Notes under the pieces: model-generated
The model's input: the letters and a program-made list of their open reading frames with translations, nothing else
What the model was told of the DNA's origin: nothing
Database searches by the model: none
Translations under genes and position numbers: made by a program
Part shown: positions 45,188 through 55,900 of the stretch, one piece after another
How positions within the stretch are numbered: the stretch's first letter is position 1
Layout: each line of letters begins with the position of its first letter
Assembly: GCA_944320135.1 (NCBI GenBank)
Contig: CALUGI010000004.1
Location: 62,001 to 126,000, forward strand
Direction: 5' to 3'
Source of the DNA: an uncultured Phocaeicola sp.
Lineage (GTDB): Bacteria > Bacteroidota > Bacteroidia > Bacteroidales > Bacteroidaceae
DNA length: 64,000 nucleotides

Positions 45188-48100
45188 TTAGAACGTAATA
45201 TTAACGCCGAACGCATATTGCCTCATCGGAGCATAGCCCGCACCGGATGCCATTTCCGGGTCCATCCCTTCAAATCCTGTGATGGTAAGCAAGTTCTCTC
45301 CCGACGCATAAACGCGCAAGTTCTGCACATAAAGTTTTTCCATCCACCTCTTAGGGAAAGTGTAACCGACGGTAAGATTCTTCAACTTCATATAGTCGCC
45401 TTTGTGCAGATGCCATTCGCTCACCGCGCTTGTCTGATTGGTTCCGCTCATAGTCAGGCGGGTATTCTTAGACGTAAGATTCGTGCGCGGATCATCCGGA
45501 TTTTCCGGGTCATAGAAATAATGGTCATAAGCCACATCCTTGCCGATACCCCATCCTCTGGTCAGCACCGTGCTGTTCTGCGATTGGGTGTACCATTGAA
45601 TCTTGAATCCGGCCGCTCCTGCCCAATTCATCGAAAAGTCAAAGCCTCTCCACGACAGACCGGCCTGCAAGCCATAATAAAACTTCGGCGTAGCGGAGCA
45701 ACCTATAAAGTCACGATCGTTGTCGCTGCCATAGATGCCGTCTCCGTTCAAGTCGGCATAGATGATGTCACCATACCAAATCTTGCCTTTTCCGATTCCT
45801 TGCGAAGGATAGAACTCATAACCGGCTTTCACCATCGCCTGCAGCCATTGCATATCCTTTTCCGTCCGTATCATACCGTCTTTAGGGCCGCCATGCGGAT
45901 TCACCCCGCCATCTGCATAAAACGCGGTTCCGTCGCCATGATAGAGTTTCAACATGTAATACTCGTTCATCGTATGTCCCTCCACCACACGTGCGTCGCC
46001 GCCGGTGGACACGTCGCCCAAGTTGGTTGTCCATACTCCGTCGACCCAACCGCGCTCCAAGCCGCCTTTGTATTTGGTCACTTCGTTCTTGTTGAACGAG
46101 AAGTTTCCGGATACGTTATACGAGAATCCGTTCACATGGTCTTGCCAGCTCAGCGTAAGCTCGACACCACGATTGCGCACTTCTGCAATGTTCTCTCTGG
46201 GCGACGAGAAATAAGACAAGGTAGGAGACAACGTAGGATTGTAAAGGATGCCGTCGGTCAGCTTGTTATACCACTCAACGGTACCTGTCAGACGATTCCT
46301 CAGCACGCCGAAATCCAAACCGACATTGGTTACTGTAGTCGTTTCCCACTCCAAATCGTAATTGGAGAATGAAGTCATGCCTATACCGCTTGCCAATGAA
46401 TTTCCGAACACGTAACGCCTTACATCATACAGCGACTGCCACTCATAGTTGTTGATGGAGTTATTGCCCAGTTGCCCCCATGAAGCGCGAAGTTTCAGAT
46501 TGTCGAACCAGCCCAAGTTGCGCATGAACTTTTCTTCTGATATGCGCCATCCGGCAGAGAACGACGGGAAAACTCCCCAACGGTTTTCCGAAGAAAAGCG
46601 TGAAGAACCGTCATAGCGCACGTTCGCCTCCAACAGATAACGAGAGTCGTAAGCATACGTCACACGACCGAACAAAGAGCGGGACGAGAACTCCGTCGTG
46701 TTCCCCGACACATAATTAGGTTCGGTCATGGCATCAAAATCGGTCAGCCCGGCATCCACCATCCCCTTCATGCTGACATCCGTCGTGCGGCGCCACTTGC
46801 GGTATTCTTCATACCCTACCATAGCCGCCACGTCATGCTTTTTCCCGAACACTTGCCCATAGTTGAGCACTACGTTGCTCTTCCAGCTCTGATCGCCGTC
46901 TATCCAATAGTAAGTCTCATCTTCAGAAAGAGTCTCGGAACTTGGAGATGCGCTTACCACCGTACCGGTACGGAAGTTCATCTGCTCGCGATATTCCGCT
47001 TCGTGCAGGAAACGTTCGTCACGGAAATGGTCGTAATAGAAGTTGTAAGCCACAGAAAAATGCTTCAAGAAATCCACCTTCACATAGGGATTCACATAAA
47101 ACTTCGTCTGCTTGTAGAATCCGCTTTGGCGGTCGATGAAATAAGTAGGGTTGGTAGACGTAGGGTCTTCCTCCGTAGCAGCCGGAACTCCGAACTTGCC
47201 GTCGTAATAAGGATACGTCCCCGGAGTAGCTTTCTGCATCATGGTGCCGTTCAGGTCGCTCACGTTATTGCGGTCCTGGTCTGTATGGTATCCCCATGCG
47301 CGCATTCCCACGGAAAGGAAGTCCGTCACTTTCGCCTCGACGTTGGAACGCATGTAATATTTCTTCGCCCCCGAATTGCTGGTAAGTCCCGGATTGTCCA
47401 GAAAAGTGGCGCTCAGACTATACGTTGTCCGCTTTTCCGCTCCGGATACGGTCACGCTATGCTCTTGCATCCACTTAGGATTATACACCTCATCATACCA
47501 GTCTGTATTGGGATACGCCACGCTGTTCGGATAGCCCGATTCGGAAATTCCGTTCGGATCGGCCAGAGCCGCCCGCCATTGCTTTATGGTAGCGTCTCCG
47601 AACAGCGCAGCCTGCCCGCTGTTTGCAGCCGCTTCATTCATAAACTCCATGTAGTCGGCATAATTTGACACTTGCCGTATCAGCTTGGCCGGAGTGTTGT
47701 AGGAAAACTTGCCGGAATAAGAAACGTTTATCTTGCCTTCGCTTCCCTTCTTGGTAGTCACAAGAATCACGCCGTTGGCGCCCCGGTTTCCATAGATGGC
47801 ACAAGAAGCGGCATCCTTCAAGACGGAAATCGTAGCGATGTCGTTAGGATTGATCTGGCTCAGTCCCATCTCCATTCCGTCCACCAATACCAGCGGACTT
47901 GAGTCGTTGAGCGTGCCGTTTCCGCGAATAAGCACCGTGGCGCTCTCCGAGTTGGGCTGGCTGCTGCTCTGCATGATATTCAAGCCTGCCACCATACCGG
48001 ACAAGGCAGACGACACGGTTGTCACAGGGCGCGAAAGCGTTTTGTCAGTAAAATCGACGGAAGCTACCGACCCCGTCAGGTTGACTTTCTTCTGCGAGCC

Positions 48101-48421
48101 GTAGCCCACCACAACCACTTCCTCAAGCATCCGCGTGTCGTCGTGCATGACTACGTTCATAGGTTCGCCTGCAAAAGGCTTCTCCAAACTCTCCATCCCG
48201 ATATAGGAGAACACGAGCACGTCGCCCGCTTTTCCCTCCAACGAGAACTTGCCGTCAAGATCGGTAATCGCGCCGACAGAGGTGCCTTTCACGAGCACGC
48301 TCACGCCAATGAGAGGCTCTCCGTCCGCATCCGTCACCGTCCCCGTAACCGGCACGTTTTGCGCTTTCGCAGCAACGCCCAGAACGGCAAGCAGAGATAA
48401 AAACAATATTTTCTTAATCAT
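45188..48421 (-). CDS. SusC/RagA-family TonB-linked outer-membrane transporter
   Basis: A 1077-residue protein: signal peptide (about 1-20), a carboxypeptidase-D-regulatory-like domain (GTVTDADGEPLIGVSVLVKG), TonB box and plug (EEVVVVGYGSQKKVNLTGSVA, NRGANGVILVTTKKG), and a 22-strand barrel ending in Phe. It imports oligosaccharides bound by the following SusD. The leader upstream is about 174 nt, with a TAACTTTG box at 48601-48608; activation by the HTCS next to it is expected. Confidence 0.95.
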   Translation of the reverse strand: MIKKILFLSLLAVLGVAAKAQNVPVTGTVTDADGEPLIGVSVLVKGTSVGAITDLDGKFSLEGKAGDVLVFSYIGMESLEKPFAGEPMNVVMHDDTRMLEEVVVVGYGSQKKVNLTGSVASVDFTDKTLSRPVTTVSSALSGMVAGLNIMQSSSQPNSESATVLIRGNGTLNDSSPLVLVDGMEMGLSQINPNDIATISVLKDAASCAIYGNRGANGVILVTTKKGSEGKINVSYSGKFSYNTPAKLIRQVSNYADYMEFMNEAAANSGQAALFGDATIKQWRAALADPNGISESGYPNSVAYPNTDWYDEVYNPKWMQEHSVTVSGAEKRTTYSLSATFLDNPGLTSNSGAKKYYMRSNVEAKVTDFLSVGMRAWGYHTDQDRNNVSDLNGTMMQKATPGTYPYYDGKFGVPAATEEDPTSTNPTYFIDRQSGFYKQTKFYVNPYVKVDFLKHFSVAYNFYYDHFRDERFLHEAEYREQMNFRTGTVVSASPSSETLSEDETYYWIDGDQSWKSNVVLNYGQVFGKKHDVAAMVGYEEYRKWRRTTDVSMKGMVDAGLTDFDAMTEPNYVSGNTTEFSSRSLFGRVTYAYDSRYLLEANVRYDGSSRFSSENRWGVFPSFSAGWRISEEKFMRNLGWFDNLKLRASWGQLGNNSINNYEWQSLYDVRRYVFGNSLASGIGMTSFSNYDLEWETTTVTNVGLDFGVLRNRLTGTVEWYNKLTDGILYNPTLSPTLSYFSSPRENIAEVRNRGVELTLSWQDHVNGFSYNVSGNFSFNKNEVTKYKGGLERGWVDGVWTTNLGDVSTGGDARVVEGHTMNEYYMLKLYHGDGTAFYADGGVNPHGGPKDGMIRTEKDMQWLQAMVKAGYEFYPSQGIGKGKIWYGDIIYADLNGDGIYGSDNDRDFIGCSATPKFYYGLQAGLSWRGFDFSMNWAGAAGFKIQWYTQSQNSTVLTRGWGIGKDVAYDHYFYDPENPDDPRTNLTSKNTRLTMSGTNQTSAVSEWHLHKGDYMKLKNLTVGYTFPKRWMEKLYVQNLRVYASGENLLTITGFEGMDPEMASGAGYAPMRQYAFGVNITF

Positions 48422-48454
48422 TTTTCTGAATAGATAATTAGGTTATACACTAAG

Positions 48455-48478
48455 TTACGGCTTGCAGAGCCGTTCTAC
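48455..48478 (-). promoter_or_regulatory. Leader hairpin before susC
   Basis: Near the 3' part of the 174-nt susC leader the minus strand reads ACGGCT-CTGCA-AGCCGT, a short hairpin. It could influence translation; evidence is structural only. The rest of the 410-bp gap from 48422 to 48831 holds the promoter and, near the regulator stop, a repeat array. Confidence 0.3.
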
Positions 48479-48600
48479 ATTTATCATTCCGCACAAAGCG
48501 GCGCCTTTTCTTCGCGCGGCAAGAAATCCGGTCGTCATGTTACCATAGGCATAGATTTTTAAGACATCACACATTAGGTTTCCACTCGTTTTCATGACGC

Positions 48601-48608
48601 AAAGTTAT
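48601..48608 (-). promoter_or_regulatory. -7 promoter element of susC
   Basis: Minus strand TAACTTTG, exact consensus. Confidence 0.55.
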
Positions 48609-48751
48609 GACGGCAAGGATTAAACGCATGCAACAATACTGCCATTTTCTACGACAATCGAAGCAAAACAGCTTTTGCACAGGAAATTGAAGGGGCATGA
48701 ACGGATTCTTCTATTTTACGGCCGATATCTTCCTCGCTCCCGGCAAAGAAA

Positions 48752-48850
48752 AAAAACGCCCCGGCATTCCAAAAGAAACGGGCAAGCGTTTCAGGCAAAA
48801 CATGACGGCGCTTTGCCTGAAACTCCGGGATTCATTTCACGAAATCCTTG
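48752..48850. repeat. Repeat array (copy 11) at the 3' end of the HTCS gene
   Basis: Units AAACGCCCCGGCATTCC, GAAACGGGCAAGCGTTTCAGG, AAACATGACGGCGCTTTGCC, GAAACTCCGGGATTCATTTC, and a partial GAAATCC unit past 48832 inside the coding sequence. GTTTCAGGCAAA (48788-48799) pairs perfectly with TTTGCCTGAAAC (48812-48823); on the minus strand a T8 run follows further on. Confidence 0.6.
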
Positions 48851-51800
48851 GGCAGCTTTCCGAACTGCTTCAAGAAGCATTTCGTGAAATAAGAAGGAGT
48901 GTTAAATCCCGTCATATAGCAAACTTCATTGATTTTATGCTCTCCGCTTTGCAGCAGCTGGGCGGCTCTCTTCAAACGCTCCAAACGTATATAGTCGTTC
49001 GGCGTCATGTCGAGCAGGCCCTTTATCTTGCGGTTCAGGCTGGAACGGCTCATGCACAGCATCCGGGCCATTTCGTCCAAGCCGAAATCGGGGTTCTGCA
49101 TGTTGGCGGCCGCCACATCGTTCAACGACTTCAGAAACTGCTCGTCGGCCTTGCTCATAGCCATGCTGTTGGCCTCCACAAACGGAGAATGGGCGAACGA
49201 TTTGCGCAGCTTCTCCCGATTGCTCAACAGGCTGGACACGCAAACCTTCAGATATTCCACCGAAAACGGCTTCTCGATATAAGCGTCCGCTCCCTGCTTC
49301 ATGCCTTCTATTCTGGCCTGAAGCGTCGTTTTGGCCGTCAGCAGAATAACCGGGATGTGGCTGTAGTTCACATCCGACTTCAGACGCTCGCACAGCTCCA
49401 AGCCGTCCATTTCGGGCATCATGATGTCTGACACCACGATGTTGACCATATTCTTCTCCAGCACTTCCAAAGCGTCGGCTCCGTTGCAAGCTGTCAGGAC
49501 ATGAAAGTCAGCGCGCAACTGTCTGGCCACAAAATCGCGCATCTCCGCGCTGTCCTCCACCACAAGCACCGTATAACGACGCTCCGGCCCCGCCTCCGTA
49601 TGTCCGTCTTTCATTTCCGGCCCGACTGCTTCCGTTTCTTTCGGCGCCATCTTCAAAGTCTCTACATGGCTGAGAGGCACATCGAGCACGAAACAATTGC
49701 AGTCCAAAGAATCGGTCATCTTCAATGTCCCGCCATGCAGTTCGGCAAGCGAGCGCGCCAGCGGAAGTCCGATACCCGTACCTTGCACCGGGCACAACGT
49801 TCCTTCCTTATATTGCACGAACGGCTTGAATATCTCCTCACGCATAGCAAGCGGAACAACCGGCCCGTCATTGCAAACGGAGAGCCGGATACGCTCCGGC
49901 GCAACCGACAAACTCACCTGTATGCGGGAAGCGGAATATTTGATGGCGTTGGTAAACAAATTGCTGACTATCTTCGTAAACCCCTCCTTGTCTACCGAAG
50001 CCAAAAGCCTTTCGGGAGAGTCTATCACGAAACTCAAATTTTTCTGGCGCGCCAAAGGCTGGAAGCGTTTGTAGGTATTGCGCAATATCTCGGCCACGTC
50101 GCACTCCACGAAATTCAGCTTAAAGCCCTGCGTCTCCGTCTTTCGGAAATCAAGCAACTGGTTTACAAGGTCAAGCAGACGGTTGGCGTTCAAATCCATA
50201 ATCTCCAAATCGTCCCTGATTTCATCGGACACATGCCCGGACGACAACACGCTCTCCAAAGGGCTCTTGATAAGAGTAAGCGGAGTGCGTATCTCATGAG
50301 CCACATTGGTAAAGAAATCTATTTTTGCCGTATACAGTTCACGTTCTTTCTTCCGCTCAAACTCCTCCATCGCCAGACGCTGCTTGCGCAAAGTTTTCTT
50401 TCTGAAATACAGCACGGACGCGACCGCCATCCCCAAAGCCAGAACAGCATATAAAGCATACGCCCAAACCGACAAATAAAAAGGCGGACGAATGCGGATG
50501 CCGAGCGTCCTTTCTTCCGGATTCCACACCCCGTCGCTGTTGGAGCCGCGTATGCGCAACGTATAGTTCCCGTATCTCAGGTTGGAATAACTGATTCTCG
50601 ACTGATGTCCGACAGGATACCAGTCGCGGTCGAAGCCTTCAAGCATACACTCCAAACGGTTCATCTCAGGAGCCTGATAGCTCAAAGCCGCCACGTGCAA
50701 GGAAAAAGAGTTTTGGTCGGCATCCAAGGCAATCCGTTCTGAATAGACAATATTTTCTTCCAAGGGAGAAGAAGCGTCGGAAGCCTTTGTCGTGAGACGC
50801 TTGTTGGACAAATAGAAATCTGTAATAACCACCGGAGGAAGATAGTCATTAGGAACAAAAGTGTCAGGATTGAAAGCAATAAGCCCGTTGATAGTGCCTA
50901 AATAGATTCGTCCGTCCGGGGCGAGATGTCCCGACTGGAAATTAAACTGGTTGCTCAGCAGTCCGTTCGCCTTGGTATAAATGTTTTTGATGCCTTCCTC
51001 CGGGTTGAAGCGCAACAGCCCGTTGTTGGAAGTCAGCCACAAATCGCCGTGCTTGTCTTCCACCATTCTATATACGGTATTCGGAAATCCGTCCTCCATG
51101 CCGTAACGGACAAAATCGTCCGTCTGAGGATTATATCGGCAAAAGCCGTCTCCCAATGTCATGAACCACAACTGCTTCCGGCTGTCTTCGAAGATGCTGA
51201 CAATGCGGTTGGAAGGCAAGGAGGACTTGCAGCCTTCATCTGACAGATAGTTCTTCCACTTCCATTCGCTCTGCTCGTAACAGAACACCCCGTTGGCATA
51301 AGTGGCAAGCCACAAGTTGCCTTTTGAGTCTTCTTGAATGTCATACACGAACATGTTCTTCAGCTGAGGAATACGAATAAAGCTGTCGGCATCCCGATTA
51401 TACTTCACCAAACCGGAAGTCGTCCCTATCCAGATGTCACCGAGGGCAGTACGGCATACGCTGAACACGTCATCAGCAGGAAGCTGGCTCTCCGCATCTC
51501 CTTTGCCGTAGTGACTCACCTGGCGAGTCTGCAAATCAATCCGGTTCAGCCCTCCGGAGAAAGTGCCCACCCATAACCAGTCTCCGTCCAAACAAAGGCC
51601 ATGCACATTGCGGTATATAGAAGGATGTCGGAAAGGCGCAACGGTCCCGCTCTGCAAATCGAGATTGAACAATCCTTTATCTTCCGTTCCAATCCATAAG
51701 TCGCCGCTGTTCCCGTCACAAATTTCACGCACTCGCCTGCCGAAGGCACGGAGATTCTCTTTAGGATATATCTTCTCAAAATAAGTCCACTGGTAAGGAT

Positions 51801-52866
51801 AATAGTTCACTCCGCCGAAATAAGAGCCTATCCACATGCCGCCTTCCTCGTCGCGGCAAAGCGAATAAATGGCGTTGTCGGACAAAGCATAAGAATCGTC
51901 CTGTTCGGGTGCGGTCAGATGCACTTTCTGTCCGTCCGACAAGCGGCAAATATACAGCCCCGTCTCCGTCCCTGCCCAAAGTTCGTCATCCGACCTCAAT
52001 TGCAACGCACGCACATAAGCATCCAGCACACGACGTGTCTTGCGAGTAGCAAGATTGATTTCGGTCAATCCCGCATTAGAAGCCACATATATGCAATTAT
52101 ACGTTCCGGCAACCTCCTGGTTTATGACATCCCCCTTGAATGTTTCATTTCCTCCGGCATCTTTGAACGGACGCATAGGAACGCTGAAATCCTTCGGCAC
52201 GCAATACAGATTGTCGGCATACAAGCCGACCCAGCAAGTGTCTCCCGAAATCCAGAAATGAGAGACATTAGGCAAAGAAGAATCGTAAAGACAATGAATC
52301 AATCTTTTGCTTTTCCGGTTATATCGGAACAATCCCTGCTTTTCTGCGGCAATCCAAACGTCTTGTCCGTCTCCTGCAATATAAGTTACGTACTCCGTTA
52401 TACAGCTGTTCCGGTTGCTGGCAATCTCAAAAGGCGTAAAGACATCCGACATCGGGTCATACACGAAGACTCCCCCGTCAGTCCCTATCCAAATAAACCC
52501 TTCATCATCCTCAAACAATGCTGTAATGAAATTTTTTCCCAATCCGGAGTTTTCCTTTTTATACACAAAAAAAGAAGAACCGTCGTAACGGTTCAAACCC
52601 TCTTTGGTGCCGAACCACATAAAGCCTTTCCTGTCTTGCAGTATCTGGTAAACGGTGTTTTGAGACAGGCCGTCATCTACATCCAGCGACCTGAAACAGT
52701 ATTGGACGGATTCGCGCGCAAATGCAGGCAGAAACATTATCAAACAAACGATTAACGACAGTACGTTTCTCCCATTGGGAACGTTTCTCCCTCTTGCGCC
52801 GTCCGACCGCAAAAAGGATGAAGACAAAACTAAAGCTGACAACGAAGTATTCATGTTTCTTTGCAT
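48832..52866 (-). CDS. Hybrid two-component system sensor/regulator (HTCS) of the polysaccharide locus
   Basis: A 1344-residue single-chain two-component system. After a signal/anchor region (about 30-50) come periplasmic beta-propeller repeats (WFGTKEGLNRYD, IWIGTDGGVFVYD and so on) and a Y_Y_Y domain up to about 790, a membrane helix (about 795-822), a histidine kinase with NVAHEIRTPLTLIKSPLES (His near 856) and ATPase, a receiver domain with VVSDIMMPEMDG (Asp near 1145), and an AraC-type DNA-binding domain (about 1240-1340). It should sense an oligosaccharide and activate the adjacent susC operon. A TATCTTTG box lies at 52890-52897. Confidence 0.95.
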   Translation of the reverse strand: MQRNMNTSLSALVLSSSFLRSDGARGRNVPNGRNVLSLIVCLIMFLPAFARESVQYCFRSLDVDDGLSQNTVYQILQDRKGFMWFGTKEGLNRYDGSSFFVYKKENSGLGKNFITALFEDDEGFIWIGTDGGVFVYDPMSDVFTPFEIASNRNSCITEYVTYIAGDGQDVWIAAEKQGLFRYNRKSKRLIHCLYDSSLPNVSHFWISGDTCWVGLYADNLYCVPKDFSVPMRPFKDAGGNETFKGDVINQEVAGTYNCIYVASNAGLTEINLATRKTRRVLDAYVRALQLRSDDELWAGTETGLYICRLSDGQKVHLTAPEQDDSYALSDNAIYSLCRDEEGGMWIGSYFGGVNYYPYQWTYFEKIYPKENLRAFGRRVREICDGNSGDLWIGTEDKGLFNLDLQSGTVAPFRHPSIYRNVHGLCLDGDWLWVGTFSGGLNRIDLQTRQVSHYGKGDAESQLPADDVFSVCRTALGDIWIGTTSGLVKYNRDADSFIRIPQLKNMFVYDIQEDSKGNLWLATYANGVFCYEQSEWKWKNYLSDEGCKSSLPSNRIVSIFEDSRKQLWFMTLGDGFCRYNPQTDDFVRYGMEDGFPNTVYRMVEDKHGDLWLTSNNGLLRFNPEEGIKNIYTKANGLLSNQFNFQSGHLAPDGRIYLGTINGLIAFNPDTFVPNDYLPPVVITDFYLSNKRLTTKASDASSPLEENIVYSERIALDADQNSFSLHVAALSYQAPEMNRLECMLEGFDRDWYPVGHQSRISYSNLRYGNYTLRIRGSNSDGVWNPEERTLGIRIRPPFYLSVWAYALYAVLALGMAVASVLYFRKKTLRKQRLAMEEFERKKERELYTAKIDFFTNVAHEIRTPLTLIKSPLESVLSSGHVSDEIRDDLEIMDLNANRLLDLVNQLLDFRKTETQGFKLNFVECDVAEILRNTYKRFQPLARQKNLSFVIDSPERLLASVDKEGFTKIVSNLFTNAIKYSASRIQVSLSVAPERIRLSVCNDGPVVPLAMREEIFKPFVQYKEGTLCPVQGTGIGLPLARSLAELHGGTLKMTDSLDCNCFVLDVPLSHVETLKMAPKETEAVGPEMKDGHTEAGPERRYTVLVVEDSAEMRDFVARQLRADFHVLTACNGADALEVLEKNMVNIVVSDIMMPEMDGLELCERLKSDVNYSHIPVILLTAKTTLQARIEGMKQGADAYIEKPFSVEYLKVCVSSLLSNREKLRKSFAHSPFVEANSMAMSKADEQFLKSLNDVAAANMQNPDFGLDEMARMLCMSRSSLNRKIKGLLDMTPNDYIRLERLKRAAQLLQSGEHKINEVCYMTGFNTPSYFTKCFLKQFGKLPKDFVK

Positions 52867-52889
52867 TTGGCCGATGATTTATGACTGCA

Positions 52890-52897
52890 CAAAGATA
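52890..52897 (-). promoter_or_regulatory. -7 promoter element of the HTCS gene
   Basis: Minus strand TATCTTTG, 24 nt before the ATG. Confidence 0.5.
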
Positions 52898-52934
52898 ATT
52901 GTTTTTATGACAAACGCAACCTTCGTCAAAACAA

Positions 52935-52959
52935 GAAGCCCGGCCAATGGCCGGGCTTC
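52935..52959 (-). terminator. Terminator of the rpoBC operon
   Basis: GAAGCCCGGCC and GGCCGGGCTTC form a perfect 11-bp stem with a 3-nt loop, then TTGTTTT on the minus strand. Confidence 0.85.
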
Positions 52960-52992
52960 TTCCTCTATGTCCCATCGTATCTTTCCGACACG

Positions 52993-55900
52993 TTATTCAA
53001 CTTCACTATAGTCAAGAATGTTCTTTTTGTTGGCCATAATGCGATCATACTCTTCGCGCGAACCGACCACAATCTTGTCAAATTCACGCTGGCCCGTACC
53101 GGCAGGAATCAGATGACCGCAGATTACGTTCTCCTTCATTCCTTCCAAACGGTCGCTGCGTCCGTTGATAGCAGCTTCGTTGAGCACCTTGGTTGTCTCT
53201 TGGAACGAAGCCGCAGACATGAAGCTGGAAGTTTGAAGTGCGGCGCGCGTGATACCCTGAAGAATCTGGGTAGACGTAGCGGGCACAGCATCGCGTACTT
53301 CTACCGGGCGCAGGTCGCGGCGTTTCAGCATACTGTTCTCGTCGCGCAACTTGCGAGCCGTCACTATCTGTCCGGGCTGCAGGTTTTGAGAATCACCGGC
53401 ATCGACAACAACCTTCTTTCCCCAGATACGATCGTTTTCTTCGTTGAACTCGATGCGGTCAACCACCTGTTGCTCAAGGAATCGCGTATCGCCCGGTTCA
53501 TCAATCTGCACCTTACGCATCATCTGACGCACAATGATTTCGAAGTGTTTGTCGTTAATCTTCACACCTTGCAGACGATAAACGTCTTGAATCTCGTTGA
53601 CGATATATTCTTGAACTGCCGTAGGCCCTTTGATAGCAAGGATATCCGCCGGAGTAATTGCACCGTCTGACAACGGAGTACCGGCACGCACATAATCGTT
53701 CTCCTGCACCAATATCTGTTTGGACAAAGCTACAAGATATTTCTTCACATCACCAGTCTTCGAAGTTACTACGATCTCACGGTTACCGCGCTTGATTTTA
53801 CCCATCGTCACCTCACCGTCAATCTCGGAAACCACAGCAGGATTGGACGGATTACGGGCCTCGAACAATTCCGTAACACGCGGCAGACCACCTGTGATGT
53901 CACCCGCTTTGCCGACAGCACGCGGTATTTTGACAAGAATGTCGCCGGCTTTTACCATTCGGCCGTCGTCTACCACCACGTGACCGCCCACAGGAAGATT
54001 GTATGTGCGCACAACGCGGCCTTCCGCATCCAAGATGTGGAGAGAAGGTATCTTCGACTTGTCTTTCGATTCGGTTATGATAATCTCACGCAAGCCCGTC
54101 GCTTCATCAGACTCAACCTTGTAAGTGACGTTTTCGATTACGGATTCAAACTCAACACGTCCGGATGCCTCTGTCACAATGACCGCATTGAACGGGTCCC
54201 ATTTAGCAATCAAACGGCCTGCTTCAACGACCTCCCCGTCAGAAGCGTAAAGGCGAGAACCGTAAGGCACGTTATGCGTAGAAAGGATAATCCCTGTGTT
54301 GACATCCACAAAGCGCACCTCAGCCAAACGGCCGACTACAACTCGTACCGGTTCGCCTGTCTCTTCCACTGCGTCTACCGTGCGCAGCTCTTCAAATTCC
54401 AGACGGGCTGCATTCTTGGCCGTCACCGTAGCATTGGCCGCCATATTTCCCGCAATACCTCCGGCATGGAATGTACGCAGAGTAAGCTGTGTACCCGGCT
54501 CGCCGATTGACTGAGCGGCAATGACACCCACCGCCTCGCCTTTCTGAACCATACGGCTCGTAGCCAAGTTGCGTCCGTAACACTTAGCACAAACTCCGCG
54601 TTTTGACTCGCAAGTGAGCACGGAACGGATTTCAACGCTTTCAATAGGAGACTTCTCTATTTCTTCAGCTATCGCTTCCGTAATTTCTTCACCGGCTGCC
54701 ACAATCAACTCTCCTGTTGTAGGATGGATAATGTCATGGACAGAAACACGGCCCAAGATACGCTCGTAAAGCGTAGCGATTACCTCATCATTATTTTTTA
54801 AAGCCGTGCATACCAAACCGCGCAATGTTCCGCAATCTTCTTCATTGATGATGACATCATGCGAAACGTCAACGAGACGACGAGTAAGGTATCCCGCATC
54901 GGCTGTCTTCAACGCCGTATCGGCCAAACCCTTACGCGCACCGTGAGTAGAGATAAAGTACTCAAGCACGGACAAGCCTTCCTTGAAGTTGGAGAGGATA
55001 GGGTTCTCAATGATTTGTGCGCCTTCAGCGCCTGCCTTCTGGGGTTTGGCCATCAATCCGCGCATTCCGGAAAGCTGGCGTATCTGCTCTTTAGAACCAC
55101 GAGCACCGGAATCAAGCATCATGAAAACAGAATTGAATCCTTGGTCATCGTCCCTGATAGTTTTGTAAAGAATATCGGAAAGGTCACTGTTGACGTGAGT
55201 CCACGTATCGATAACCTGATTGTAACGTTCGTTGTCAGTGATGAAACCCATGTTGTAGTTCGCCATAATCTGTTCGATTTCCTCATTGCCTCGACGCACC
55301 AGATCTTCCTTTTCTTTCGGAATGATGATATCGCCCAAGTTGAACGACAGACCTCCTTCAAAGGCTTTCCGATAACCGAGATTCTTGATACCGTCGAGGA
55401 ACTCGCAAGCACGAGCCACGCCCACCTTCTTAATGACATCGCCGATAATATCACGCAATGACTTTTTGGAGATGACAGTGTTAAGATAACCGCACTCGTC
55501 GGGAACCAATTCATTTACAATCACGCGACCCACAGAAGTCTCTTTGATAAGTTTCTTCACCACATGCCCTTCTTCATCGATGTCGTTGGCTACTACGCTG
55601 ACTATCGCATGAATATCCACCTTGCCTTCATTGTAGGCAATCATCGCTTCTTCAGGACCGTAGAATATCAAGCCTTCACCCTTGGCACCTTTGCGGAGCT
55701 TGGTAATATAGTAAAGGCCGAGCACCATATCCTGTGCAGGCACCGTGATAGGCGCACCGTTGGCCGGGTTCAAGATATTGTGCGATTGCAGCATCAGCAA
55801 TTGGGCTTCCAACACGGCCTCATTGCTAAGCGGCAAGTGAACAGCCATCTGGTCGCCGTCGAAGTCCGCATTGAAGGCGGTACAAGCCAGCGGATGAAGC

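Noticed and set aside
44894-46372. 492-residue frame opposite susC/susD
   Set aside because: It spans the junction of two conserved genes on the other strand and lacks any family similarity or ribosome-binding site.
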